From Elymus sibiricus (lineage: Eukaryota; Streptophyta; Magnoliopsida; Poales; Poaceae), in contig CM077672.1 of NCBI GenBank assembly GCA_039707655.1, forward strand, positions 353,692,031 to 353,756,030: a DNA stretch of 64,000 nucleotides, read 5' to 3'. Each line of letters opens with the position of its first letter. Position 1 is the first letter of the stretch. The notes beneath the pieces are model-generated. The model did not search any database. It was not told the DNA's origin and was given only the letters and a program-made list of their open reading frames with translations. Below, piece by piece: positions 37,201-50,800 of the stretch. A program made the position numbers and the translations under genes.

Positions 37201-37446
37201 GAGCTCCTTCAGAAGTGTTGGCAGCAGGACCCTGCTGAAAGGCCAGATTTCTCCGAAATATTAGAAGCTCTTAAGAAAATAGCAGAGGAGGTTTGTGACC
37301 AAGACTGCACACCGACTTACTTTAATGCATCGAGGTTTACGTTCTTATTCAAAGCGATGGTGCAGGTTGGAGATGATCACGACGGGAAGCACAAGGACAA
37401 ATCCCTGGGGGGATTCTTTTCGTCTCTGAGGGGGCGAGGACACTAA
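31246..37446 (+). CDS. ACT-domain Ser/Thr/Tyr protein kinase (Raf-like group C, STY type), 16 exons
   Basis: Exons: 31246-31511, 31614-31728, 32579-32670, 32815-32934, 33141-33195, 33366-33476, 33563-33616, 33719-33894, 33975-34082, 34486-34559, 34658-34833, 35225-35320, 36328-36408, 36506-36559, 37156-37290, 37366-37446; all introns are GT..AG and the spliced frame is open for 597 residues. The N-terminus has Gly-rich and Gln/His-rich runs. An ACT domain follows at about 199-270 ([20 protein letters not shown]), then the kinase at about 318-575: glycine loop ([11 protein letters not shown]), VAIKVL lysine, HRDLKTAN (about 435), DFG (455-457), WMAPE (477-481). All key catalytic residues are present. 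Relatives phosphorylate chloroplast precursor proteins or act in stress signalling in the cytosol. An ACT domain suggests small-ligand control, as inference. The gene appears functional. Confidence 0.9.
36611..36850 (+). repeat. Tandem repeat of about 75-84 bp in kinase intron 14
   Basis: Three imperfect copies begin at about 36611, 36695 and 36769, each with ACTCAACTTA, CCACCA..AGTACCATGATAATGAT and TTTTGGACTACTG. The repeat lies wholly within the intron. Confidence 0.8.
37291..37365 (+). other. 75-bp frame-neutral intron 15 of the kinase gene
   Basis: The reading frame stays open through this segment, so it could be taken as coding. It begins GTTTGT and ends GTGCAG at a perfect acceptor, and removing it joins AEEV with [12 protein letters not shown], which reads like the usual end of this kinase family. 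I therefore call it an intron. If retained it adds 25 residues without a stop. Confidence 0.7.
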
Positions 37447-38832
37447 GGTGGTGCAGATATACATGGCTGCGATCCATTTGGACGTGCCTGAGCGAAAATC
37501 AGCGCCTGTTCGTCAGCATACCCAGCGCCCGTACATTGAGATGGATGCCTGCTGCAGTGAACTGGGATGCCAACTTTTCAGTTGTAGTTCCACTCATCGG
37601 CTACAGCCAATAGTTTTTTTTCTTCTTCTGGTTATTTACTTCCGGGTTCTATTACATGTAACATAGGGAGAGAATACTTGTGGACTGTACATTATTTAAT
37701 CTGATTTCCTCTAACAGGCTGTAACTTGCACATGAAATAATAAGCCTAGCTTAGGGCGTGCTGTGATTCTTTCAGTTGTGATTATCTCTCTACATCCTGC
37801 CCGCAACTTGAAAGTTCTTGCATGGCTAGTTTTCCGGTTTTTCCCCAGTAAAATTTTTATTTTTCGAGAACGGCGTCTCGGCATGATACTATCCTGGTGT
37901 TATTCTCATCAGTTCGTGGCGTGTTATTGTCCTGTGAAATGGCGAAGGCACATGCATGTCCAACTCTCCTCTGAACAAAGATGAGTTGGAGTTGGCTGCT
38001 CATTCGTGCCAAGATTTTTGTTCCCTGTGATGCATCGTAGCCCTTGTGATGCTAAACTTGCACTACTAGCTTACTTTTCTGCTCTTCTTTGATGAAGGGC
38101 CAAGAAATGAATAAAGTGGAGTTGCAGCAGGTGACAGCGCTTAGCTTTTACTCTTTGCCTGCAGAGTCACTGTTTTTACCTAGTACTCCACGAATGAAAT
38201 GTACCTGTTTTAACCATTTGGTTATGGTTATATTATCTCAAAACTGAATGCTGTTTTTTTAACAAACGATAACTGCTGGTGGCCATACCAAAAAAAAACA
38301 ACAACTAATGGTGGCATGATATCTTGTTTGCAGTCCCTGACTGCATTTGTCTGCACAAATTCCATGTCGACGAAAAGGACATACAAGATTTGTTGATTGT
38401 TGCCTAAGGAACTAATCCATCCGTCCCATAATGTAAGACGTTTTTTGGCACTACACTAGTGTCAAAAAACGTTTATATTATGGGACGGAGTAGTAATTTT
38501 CTAATTTTAGGATTTCATAGCAATTCCTAAAATGTCAAGTGCTAAAAGGTTTTGTAGGGTGAATTTGTTGTTGTAAAACATGATTAGATGGATAGATCCA
38601 TAGCCTGCCTTTTGCCTTTCCTTTTTCCCTTTGTTTCCATCCTGCCCCTCCTCAATATTCACTCATTTTGGTCTGTTCTCCTACTGAACCGATTCCCTTC
38701 TTTGCTTTTCCACTTTAAGCATCTTCTCTTTGCTTGATGAGAGAGTCATGGAACCTATCATATTGGCCAGTGGATGGGTTAATACATATACTTCACCTCA
38801 TTTCAGCGCTGGTAACCTAGGCTCTGGCCACC
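37447..38832. other. Kinase 3' UTR and intergenic spacer
   Basis: Holds the kinase 3' end (AATAATAAG near 37736 may act as a poly-A signal), a Stowaway MITE at about 38416-38491, and the presumed promoter and 5' UTR of the GST fusion gene. No clear TATA box was found. A CATTTCAG at about 38800 may be the acceptor of a 5' UTR intron. Confidence 0.45.
38416..38491. mobile_element. Stowaway MITE, about 76 bp
   Basis: Arms TCCGTCCCATAATGTAAGACG and its mirror ending TTATGGGACGGAGTAG enclose a short centre (CACTACACTAGTGT). Confidence 0.8.
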
Positions 38833-41800
38833 ATGGCAGGGCTTGGTACTGGAGCACCAATCGTGAAGGTGTATCATGAGAAATCTATAATCTTACCCGA
38901 TGTGTCAAGGGTGCTTGCATGCCTGTATGAGAAGGAAATCGACTTTAAGAGAGAGACATTCTCCTCTTACAAGGGCCTACTCAGACTTCAGGTACGTGGT
39001 GTCTGTAATTCTCAACTCTGCACGGAATTAACTGTTCAAGAGCATAAGCAGTCTAATATCATTTTTAGCAAAACATTTCAATACCATCATTACATTTTCT
39101 TCATGTGCCCTCTACAGGCATCGAGCCATGTTCCAGTTCCATTCTATGATGGACCTAATAAATTCCTAGAAGGTAAGGCTTCAGATTTTGTGAAATTCAA
39201 TTACCATTTCATTAGTCCTACATGTCTGGATGCTATCCATCTTTTCTACAGTTAAATGATCTTGCTAGTTAGCCTGCTACAAGGACACCTTAACCGGCAA
39301 ACTGTATCAGAAACAAGTGAAACCCAGATGGTCTGGCAGAACTTCGTATAATCTGCTAAAAACATACTAGCGTTTCTTGTCAAATTTTATTCTTGAGCCT
39401 TTTGGCATATGCAGGTTCCATTTTTAGTCACTCACCATACCATATCTCCTTCATTTTGCAATGGTAGTTAATCAATGTAGTTAGTACTTCCCGCTTGTCC
39501 CTAATGACTCCCAAATAGTTTGTTCCAAAACAGCATAGTGGATTTTACGGACTTACACCACAGCATCATCATGATTAACTTGCCATAAAAGCAGACTCCA
39601 GAAATATCGCTTCCATAAAAAGGATGGAACACAGAAATTCCCGTTACTTGGGGATGACGTATCAGCTAAACACTATTATTTTCTTTTGATGTTCCATCAG
39701 CTAAACACTATTCTTTTATTTTCATGTAATTTGTTCTTAGAAGCTACTGCCTCTGTAAACTAATATAAGACGCTTTAGATCATGAGGGAGTAGATGACCG
39801 GTTATGTTTTTTTACGTTTGTATGGCTAATATTATCCAGTGACAAATTCTTCCATGGAAGATAAAATCCTAGGTTTTCCATAGTATTGTGTTGATTGTAA
39901 GGGAAAACGATCCTGCAATTCATAAATAAAATCTGTAGGATGAATATTGTCAGTGCTATATATTTGGTGTGTTAAATTACAAAATTGAGCATTAGAACAC
40001 TATGTAAGTTCTCCCATATATTGGACGAATCCACACTGATCACATCAAGAATTTGAGAAATGTTATGTGGGGCTGGGTCAGAGCTTCCTTCCAAAACAAA
40101 ACCATGGCAAACTACAGGCACATCATAAATCATGTAAATGTTCAAGTCTGTATATGTCAGTGCTTGTCAGGAGCTCATCATGAAATTGTAATCGTGTAAG
40201 CTTTTCTTAAATGGCTTTTTAACAGTGAACAGTAATGATTATTGGTGACATTTTTTTTATCACGACAACAATTCTCTTGTCCTAGACACGTTTGAAGGCA
40301 CTCAAGCAATATATTTTAAATTATGTACCAGCATAAGTAGATAACAAAAATAGAAGAGCAAATAAATGTTCCAACAGAGATATAATTATGTAAGATGTGA
40401 TACGAAGTATATAAGCTGGAATTTGATATAATATAGTTTCTTTCGACAGTTGATGTAATAATTGTCATACTATATTTCTTATTAACACTAGGCGATAGTT
40501 TTTGGGGTGCTAATAGGTATAGACAGGTAGTGGGCTGAATATAAAACCAGTACACTTTGACACTCTAAAAGATCATGTTGTGACCCAAGGAGCCTGGCAG
40601 TTCCTGAGAGCACATACTTTCCATTAACAGAGGGAATGCAACGTGATCCAAGATTTTTTTTTTCCGAGAAAACGCAAATACTTTGTGTTTCATTTCATTG
40701 AACAGAGAGTTTAGCAGTACAGTTCTCCGAGCAGGAGAAACCGAGAAATACAGAGACATAGTGTAGGAAATTAGTGGACGTCCCATGTCGTCGGGAGGAC
40801 CAGTCCCAGGCCGGTGGAGCCTGCCTGGACCCAGAGTGTCGCCTCGTCTCCAATTCTCGCCATGAGCTGGGTGGCAGAGGGTTGCGCGCCGTCGAACACG
40901 CAGGCGTTCCGTTGCTTCCAGATCATCCATGCCGTCAAGTGGATCGTCGATGCCAGCCCTTTTCGCATTGGTTTTGGCGTGGCTTGCTTGGCTTGCCGCC
41001 ACCAGTCTTTTAAGCAGTCCAAGATGAACTGCTCCTCATACTTGTTTCTCCTAGTAGGTGGCACATAAAGTAGAACTGATGTCTATTTTGCCAGTAACAA
41101 GAAATTTTTATCATTAATATTCAAATATATATTTAAATTTTAACTGCTGTCAGCGTTCACGCTTTATCCTAGATTTTCTTATATTCCACTCTTCTGGTAC
41201 TTTTTCTGTGCTATTGAGAAGAAGTCTTCGTGAAGATGATTATTGGTTTATGCTTATTCAAAATTTATGTTTGTCTTTAATTCCAGAATCAAGAGAAATC
41301 TGTCACCATATAGCAGAGACTTATGAAGATCACGGATATCCATTTCTCCTTGGGAAGGATTCCCTTGAGAGGGCTTCCATCGAGGAATGGCTCCACCATG
41401 AAGAGCATAATTTCAACCCTCCGAGCAGATCCTTATTCTGCCACTTGGCCTTTCCCGTTGCTGAAGAAGATGATGATATAGACTTGCAGACGAGAAAGCT
41501 AGAAGATGTTCTGGAAGTTTATGAGCAAAGGCTTGGTGACAGTGAATTCCTTGCTGGCAACAAGTTCACTCTTGCCGACCTAGTACACCTGCCAAACTCC
41601 TACCACATCACAAATTCTGAAAAGTTTCTGTACCTATATGATTCAAGGAAGAATGTGCAGAGGTGGTGGCATGCTATTTCTAGCCGGGGTTCTTGGCAGA
41701 AGGTGCTGAAGGTTATGCATGAGGTGGAGCGGCAGAACAAACAGGAGGAATTTGACAAGCAGCAGCAGCGCAAACAGGAGGAACTTGAGAAGCAGCAGCG

Positions 41801-44800
41801 GCGTCAGTGGCGGAGACAGCATCCTCCAACCAGCAGACCCCAGTTTCGTCTAGACTCTCGGGAGCAACCCAGCACAAAACCTCACACGATATTGGTCCCC
41901 CCCCCTGTTAGTATCATCGCAGCATCTCCCACGACTCCTCAAGCAGAGGAGCCTCATCCTACAGAAACTTCTCCTGATGAAACACCAGTCTCCTCAAGCC
42001 TAAGTATCCCTACTACTCATAAGCCTTCAGATGTCCGAAGCAAACACACTACCATTTCTACTACACATGAAGAAACTCCACCAGCCCCCGTCCAAAGTAC
42101 TCCTAGAATTCCTAAAAAATCTCCTATTCCTGTCGAAAGAAGAATCAATTTTTTTACCCCAGCTACCTCTCCTACCACTGCTGAGAAACCCTCAAGAACC
42201 GGTGCTGATAAGTCCAGAATTAGAGATGCCTCACTTCCTTCCGAAGCCACTGAAATCGACCTACCTACTAAATCCAAGCCAAGTTCATCAAAAAAAGCAT
42301 CTGATAACCTTCATGCGTTTGATTTCTATGAGGCAAGCAGACATACTGATGAAGCAGAACCTTATACTGAACCCACCTCACCAAAACCTTCAAAAATGCT
42401 GGACGAGATATCTGAAACTGATGGGCCCAGCAATGCCATTGATCATGCTGAAACCAGTCCAAGATCAGCTAAAGAAGATTCTGACCGACTGAGGGCGTCA
42501 GGTTTCTGGACTGAGAGCACAGCCCCCAATGCTGATACTCAGGATAAGAAATCAGTCCGATACACTGAGCGTACTCCACAAAGACCTGTTGGAAATATTT
42601 CTAGCAGAGCTACTGACCAGAGAGTTACATATACTTCTCCTGGGAAGCCCCGTTCAAGTGAAGCTCATCAGAAACTGCAGTCTGAGAAGTGGCATACTAC
42701 AGCTGGTTTGAGTAACCTAAAGGGAGAAACTGATGATTTAATGCCTCCTACTCAACAAGCAAAACCTAGCAAAGATGTGCAAGATATCTCATCACAAGAT
42801 TCAGAACAAGCCAGAACTCGTCCTCTTGCGCAAGAACCAGTGAGCATGGATGAGCAACTGGCTCAAGGACCGGAAAGGACAACTCGAACACCCTATACTG
42901 ATCAGAGAAGAGATGTTTCTTCTATGCTTTGGCAACGACCTTCTGATGTTCAAGGAATTGCTGAGGAGGACAAAGCATCGTCTGATCAGGGAGGTGCTGT
43001 AAGGCCCCCTTATGCACGAAAGGATGCTGCAGAAGCAAGAAGGTTCCCTGCTGACCGCAGAAAAGATGCTCCTCTCCCAAAGCATGTACAAGATGACACT
43101 CAAGCTATTCCATTATATGACGATGATGATGATGATACCAACCAGGAAGCCAGAGAAACTGCATCTGCACCAAGGCGAACAAGGGCTCAAGATCCATATG
43201 ATACCTCTGAAGGAAGAGGAACTTACCACTCTTCACCATCTAGACCACAGCCTGTCAATGCTCCACATGATGCTGTTCCTCCGCCCAAGCAACCAGCATC
43301 TGAAGGCCCTTATGCACGAAAGGATGCTGCGGAAGCAAGAAGGTTCCCTGCTGACCGCAGAAAAGATGCTCCTCTCCCAAAGCATGTACAAGATGACACT
43401 CAAGCTATTCCATTATATGATGATGATCATGATACCAACCAGGAAGCCAGAGAAACTGCATCTGCACCAAGGCGAACAAGAGCTCAAGATCCATATGATA
43501 CCTCTGAAGGGACATCATCTAGACCACACCTTGTCAATGCTCCACATGATGCTGTTCCTCCGCCCAAGCAAGCAACATCTGAAGGCCCTTATGCACGAAA
43601 GGATGCTGTGGAAGCAAGAAGGTTCCCTGCTGACCGCAGAATAGATGCTCCTCTCCCAAAGCGTGTACGAGATGACACTCAAGCTATTCCATTATATGCT
43701 GATGATCATGATACCAACCAGCAAACCAGAGAAACTGCGTCCGCACCAAGGCGGTCAAGGGCTCAAGATCCATATGATACCTCTGAAGGAATAGGAACTT
43801 ACCACTCTTCATCATCTAGACCACAGCCTGTCAATGCTCCACATGATGCTGTTCCTCCACCCAAACAAGCAGCATCTGAAGGCTCTCGACGTGCAACTCG
43901 AGAGGTCTTCAAGCAGGGTAGGAAAAGTCCTGCATCAAGGTCAATAGTGCCTCATGATGCCCAAGGCAGCACTGAAGAAGAAGAGACTGTGGAATCATCA
44001 TCCAAAGCACATCCAGTGGATTCTCATCTGGCGGATGCTCGTCCACCTAAGCAATTTTTGGATGAAGATGGTTATGGTGCAATTACACCATTGCAAACAG
44101 GATATACAGATGATCCATATAATGAGAAGCGAGATAGAGGCGCTGCTGCTCCAAAGCAGATGATGTCTCAAGATGCCTTTGAAGAAACGGAGATGACTGA
44201 TTCTGCATCATTTGAAGCACAAACACCAGATCATCGGCAAGCTGATGCTCCGCCACGAAAGCAACAGCCAACTGAAGATCCTCAAACTACTGCTTCACCA
44301 TCCAAGGAAAGATATTCTGATGATGAAGATACGGCCAAACAAGCTAAACATGCTCATCAGAAACTGCAGTCTGAGCAGTGGCATGCTGCTACAACTGGTT
44401 TGAGTAACCTAAAGGGAGAAACTGATGATTTTATGCCTCCTACTCAACAAGCACAACCTAGCAAAGATGTGCAACATATCTCATCACAAGATGCAGAACA
44501 AGCAAACACTCGTCCTCTTGCACAAGAACCAGTAGGCATGGATGGTCAACTGGTGCAAGGACCAGAAAGGACAGCTCGAACACCCCACACTGATCAGAGA
44601 AGAGATGTTTCTTCTATGCTTTGGCAACAAGCTGCTGATGTTCAAGGAATTGCTGAGGAGGACAAAGCATCGTCTGATCAGGGAGGTGCTGTAAGGCCCC
44701 CTTATGCACGAAAGGATGCTGCAGAAGCAAGAAGGTTCCCTGCTGACCGCAGAAAAGATGCTCCTCTCCCAAAGCGTGTACAAGATGAAACTCAAGCTAT

Positions 44801-47800
44801 TCCATTATATGATGATGATGATGATATCAACCAGGAAGCCAGAGAAACTGCATCTGCACCAAGGCGAACAACCGCACCACAGGATGCTGTTCCTCCGCCC
44901 AAACAAGCAGCATTTGAAGGTAACTCTGCATTGTTTAGAACGCCACCTCCAGATGCCTGGCGGGCTACAGCTACTCCATCAAAGGAAGCAGAAGCCGAAG
45001 ACACTCTTAGGGTGAGTCCGTCATCCCCAGCAAGATATCCAAGAGCTGAAGAAACCAGCAAGCAACCTAGAGCCCCTGCTTCTATACCAACAGATATAGC
45101 AGCTCAAGATGCTAGGGATGGCTTTAGAGAGTCAAAGGCTGATTCCGCACCATTGCAAAAGAGATACCCTGATGCCAAAGATGCCGCCAAGAAATCAAAA
45201 GTTACCTTTGAAGAAACAAAAATTTCTGATTCTGCACCATCACGAGGGCAACCTTTGGATTCTCAGATAGCTGATGCTCCATCATGGAGGAAAGAAGCAA
45301 CTGAAGATCCTCGTGCAACTTCACCAGTCAAAAGACACTCCGATGTTGAAACCACCAAACAATTTAGGGATAATGGTTTTAAGCCAAGGCAAATTGTGGG
45401 TCAAGATGCTCAAGGCACCAACAAAGAAACAAAGGCCAGTGATCCTGTGTTGCATAGAGAACAATCTTCAGATACTTGGCAAACTGCAACCACTCCAACA
45501 GAGAAAATAGCAACTGAAGATGGTCCCAGTGTGACTCCACCATCTAAAAGAAAGACTCCACCATCTAAAAGAAAGTCTCCAAGTGATGAAGACACCATCA
45601 AGCAACCCAGGGGCACTGATCCAGCACCTAGGAAGCCTGCTGATTCCATGTCATCTAGGGAGCAGCCTTTGAGTGCTTGGCAACCAGTTGTTACTCCATC
45701 AAGACAAGATATTGAAGATTCTGATAGCAAAACTTCAGCATTCAACAAGACTCATCCTTATCTTGAAGATAGCACTAGGCAAGCTGCAGACACTGATTTT
45801 GGGCCAAGCCAGATTAGAGGTGAAGATACTAAAGACATCACTGAAGAAAAAAAGGTTGCTGATTCTGCACCATCTGTCAGAGCAAGACCTACTTACACCC
45901 CACAAACTGCTCATCCTCTGTCACAGCAAGCAGAAGAGGAAGAAGATGCCCAGGATAAAGACAGAGAAGGTAGAGAAACTGTTTCTGCACCAAAGAAAAT
46001 GGTGTCCAGAGATGCTCATGACACATATGGAGAAAGAAAGACTCCCCATTCTACATCCACCTCACCCACACCATCCAAAGCACAACCTGCAGATTCTCGG
46101 GGCCCTATCAAGGTGGAGAGACCACCTTCTGTTTATGAGGAGGACCATCTCGTTGCCCAAGCTAGCCATAAGCAACCTCAAACCCTCCCAACTGGTGGGA
46201 GAGCAGATGGCTCTACACTAAAGCATCAACAAGATCCTGTGGTTCCATCTATTTCTGAAGAGAAATCAAGTACTCCTCCAGCTCTACCCAGAGGAAGAGT
46301 TCGTCATGATCATCCTACTGAAGAGCCATTTAAAGGAGAAATTGTTGATGACCGAAAAGGAGCACCACCTCTATTGGGCCAAGAACCAACTTCCCAAGTC
46401 CAACGTGCCACAGAAGTGTCACAAGAAGCAGCTCCTGATGGAGATATGTCTAGCAAACCATCCACCATTGATCAATGGCGGCGCACATCTGTGCCATTAC
46501 AAGGAACTCCCAATTCTGGTGATGATGTGCTGGGTGGGTCTACCATTGATCAAAGGCCAACACCAATGAGTGAACAATCAATACCCAGTGCTCGAGGTGC
46601 CAATGAGATGGTCAAAAAAGAGCAAAGAATGGTACCACCTGCACGGACAGGAGCACAAACCCCCGATGTTCAGCGTGCTCCGTCATCATTCTCAGGAGCT
46701 GACACGGCTGCACAACCAACTTCAACTGAAGGCATGGCACCTACAGCTGGACCAGCGCCAACTTTCAAGGCCCAACGTGCTGAACAGAAATTTGCTCCAT
46801 CAGGTGACTAGTTACTCTTAAGTATTGATTAAAATTTGAACCTTCTAACTGACCAAGGGAGGATTAGGAACAAGAAAATATTGTCAAAGCTAATTGTTCG
46901 CTTCATGAATTTCAGATAAAAAGTTAGCTCGTGCTGCGCCTGAATCAAGTAAAGAAGATACTAGTTTTTCTGCACCTGAGAAACCGCAAACAATTTTTCG
47001 TCAAGAAGCGAGACCATCTGCAGCAATCACAAAACAAGTTCGATCCTCAGATGCCCACCATGATACCAGGAAAATCCAGCATGTCACCCTTGATAATTTT
47101 CCCCCTGGTGATTCACCAATACCACCTTTTCCAAGTCATGGGCAAGTTCCCCATGCACCACAAATATTCCCTAATAAAAAAGACATGGCATCTGCACCAG
47201 GCACAAAGGACTCCCCAGCCTCAGATACCCAAATTGCTTCAGAAAATGTTCAGGAAGCCATTCCTGACAATTATCGCACTGGTGAGTTAACAGTGCCATT
47301 TGTCTCAAGTGAAAAACAAGGTTCGTATGCTGGACCCTCTACTGAACCACACGAAGGATCATCTCCTGATGCTCATGGTGCTGCAGATGACAAGGACATA
47401 ACTAAATATCCATCTAGGCAAGCACCAGTTTTAGGATATAGGCCTGATTTAACACCAGCTGATAGTTATGTTCGTCCCACCAATGGTAGCGAAGTATTTC
47501 CTGCTGTGAAGAAATCTGCCCCATCAGGTAACCGGATTCTCTTTCAAGTTGAAAAACAGTGCACCTTCTAGCATCCTAAAGCTACCTTTCTCAAAATCCT
47601 GCTACTTACTGACATCTCTTCTTGCTTTTTAGATCAAGATTCAATTCAGTCTGCACAACAATCTTCCTCAGCTGAGACCAGGAAAGAAGAGACTATCGTT
47701 GCTGCAGCTGGACCGACATTGCCAACAACCGTCGGTAAAGACACACAAGGTTCTCGGCGCCCTATCAAGGCGGAGAGAACACCTTCTGTTTATCAGGAGG

Positions 47801-50800
47801 ACCATCTCGTTGCCCAAGACAGCCATGAGCAACCTCAAACTCTCCCGACTGGTGGATCAGATGACTCTACACCAAAGCGTCAACAAGATCCTGAAGAGAA
47901 ATCAAGTACTCCTCCAGCTCCACCCAGAGCAAGAGTTCGTGACGACCATCCTACTGAAGAGCCATTTAAAGGAGACACTGTTGATGACCGAAAAGGAGCA
48001 CCACCTCTATTGGGCGAAGAACCAACTTCCCAAGTCCAACGTGCCACTGAACTATCAGCTCCCGATGGAGATATGTCCAGCAAACCTTCCACCATTGGCC
48101 AATGGCAGCGCACATCTGTGCCGTTACAAGGTATAACTCCCAATTCTGGTGATGACGTGCTGGGTGGGTCTACCATTGATCAAAAGCCAACACCAATGAG
48201 TCAACAATCAATACCCAGTGCTCGGGGTGCCAGTGAGATGGTAGAAAAAGAGCAAAGAATGACACCACCTGCACGACCAGGAGCACGAACACCCGATGTT
48301 CTGAGCGCTCCGTCAGCATTCTCATCAGCTGACACAGCTGAGAGAGATGGAGAACCAGTACAAATGCAAGCACCAACTCTGCATGAGCAAGGGGCACAAC
48401 CACCTGAATCAACTCAAGCACAATCACCTTTTGATGCTCCACGTGACTCTGTATCAGCCCAAGTTTCCAAACCAACTTCAACTGAAGGCAAGGCACCAGC
48501 GCCAACTTCGAAGGCCCAGCTTGCTGAAGAGAAATCTGCTCCATCAGGTCCCTAGTTTCTCTTAAGCATTGACTAAAATGTGAACCTTGTAGGTCACCAA
48601 GGGAGGATTAGGAACACGAAAAGATCGGCAAAGCTAATTGTTTGTTTCATGAATTTCAGATAAAAAATTAGCTCGTGCTGCACGACCAACTTCAACTGAA
48701 GGCATGGCACCTACAGCTGGACCAGTGCCAACTTCGAAGGCCCAACTTGCTGAACAGAAATTTGCTCCATCAGGTGACTAGTTACTCTCAAGCATTGGCT
48801 AAAATATGAATCTTCTAACAGACCAAGGAAGGATTAGAAACATGAAAGATCATCAAAACTAATTGTTTGCTTCATGAATTTCAGATAAAAAACCTGAGAA
48901 ACCACAGACAATTTTTCATCAAGAAGCGAGGCCATCTGCGCCAATCACAAAACAAGTTCCATCCTCAGATGCTCACCATGATACTAGGAAAATCCAGCAA
49001 GTCACCCTTGATAATTTTCCCACTGATAATTCATCAATAACACCTTTTCCAAGTCATGAACAAGTTACCCATGCACCACAAGCATTCCCTAGTAAAAAAG
49101 ACAGGGCACCTGCACCAGGCACAAAGGACTCTACAGCCTCAAATATCCAAATTGCTTCAGAAAATGTTCAGGAAGCCATTCCTGACAATGATCTCACTGA
49201 TGAGTTAACAGTGCCATTTGTCTCAAGTGGAAAACAAGGTTCGTATGCTGGATCCTCCACTGAACCACATGAAGGATCATCTCCTGATGCTCATGGTGCT
49301 GCAGATGACAAGGACATCACTAAATATCCATCAAGGCAAGCACCAGTTTTACCTGATTCAGCACCAGCTGATAGTTATGTTCATCCCACCAGTGGTAGCG
49401 AAGTATTTCCTGCTGTAAAGAAATCTGCCCCATCAGGTAACCAGATTCTCTTTCAAGTTGAAAAACAGTACACCTTCTAGTATCCTAAAACTGCCTTTCT
49501 CAAAACTAAATATCCTGCTACTTACTGACATCACTTCTTGCATTTTAGATCAAGATTCAGTTCAGTCTGCGCAACAACCTTCCCCAGAGACTAGGAAAGA
49601 AGAGACGATCGTTGCTGCAGCTGGACCGACATCGCCAAGGATCATCGGTAAAAACACACAAGGTATGAGTGGCGCTCCAGCCTTGGACACAAAAGGTATG
49701 ATTCTGAATCCACCCAAGATGTAACTTCTGACACCTTAAGCAAGGCCAGATCACTAAAAATATCCTCTATAGATCAAGAAGCCACAACTCCTGACACTCA
49801 TCGTGGTAGTGTGCAAGGGCAAGTAGCTCGCCCTGGACAGAAATTACTCTTAAAAGGTAATGAGATTTTCTTTAATGTGGAAAAACAGTTTACCTTCTAG
49901 CAAATTTGTAGCTGATTTGACACAAGAAAAGCTTCATAAAAGACTGACAGATCTGCCAATTTTTTCTTCCTTTTTGGAGTTTCAGATCAAGATTCAGCTA
50001 ATTCTATGCAGAAATCTTCGTCAAGTGAGCCAACAAAAGAACAGGCTACTGTTGCTGCACGTAATCAAGCCAAGGCGTCACAAAGTTCAGATCAAGATCA
50101 AAGCATAGCTCCATCAGCACAAAGTTCAGATGTAAAACGTGATTTGCTACCATCGAGTGTTGATGTTGATCCTAGTAGTGGCGAACAGTCCACTACGAGA
50201 CTTCTACGTGATCAAGAGGCACAGGCGCAGCTACCTGCAACAACTAAACAACCACCACCTTTTGAGGATCCACTCTACTCTAAATCCAGCCAAGATGCAC
50301 CTAAGTCCTTCGAACTACCCTCTGCAGATCAAGATGGCATGTCACCTAAAGTGGTCCCAGCATCAGCACCAGCCACTCAATTTGGCGCAGCATCCGATGA
50401 AATAACTCCTGATGGGCAGAACTCCCCCTTGTCAGGTAATGAAGTTCTTTACTCCGACGAGTGTGGACAGACAATAGTAATTCTAGCAAGCTATAGTTGA
50501 TTGTGTACAACATGATTTCTTTAAAAGTTGATTAACTAACTGTTCTGACAGTAATAATGCTGTTCCTTGCATTTCAGCTCAAGATTTAGCTCGTTCTTCT
50601 GCAGAACGGCCTTTCTTTGTTGAGCCAACAAACGAAAATGGTATTGTTGCTGCATCGGATCAAACTAACGAGGCGCGACCTATAATTCCTGAACGAGGAA
50701 TTACTCCTGCTCCAGACAAACAAAGAACTCCATTTGATCTTCGTGCCAGTGAATTAGCTGCAAAACCACCTACTGGGAGCCAAGAACAAGTTCATGGGGG

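Larger units (their letters stand above)
38833..41890 (+). other. GST-fold part of the fusion gene (phi-class three-exon layout)
   Basis: Two introns after 53 and 71 codons match the two-intron plan of plant phi GST genes. The helical domain is well kept. The GSH-binding half is weaker: a typical NPFGQVP loop is replaced by QASSHVP, and Ser by Leu at the catalytic site, while the ESR motif remains. Glutathione binding may survive but conjugation looks unlikely; this is inference from residues. Confidence 0.7.

Noticed and set aside
42031..46821. Alternative-frame ORFs inside the 5.5 kb exon (for example 43012-43644)
   Set aside because: Repetitive DNA with few stops gives long shadows; they do not match the GST-linked frame.
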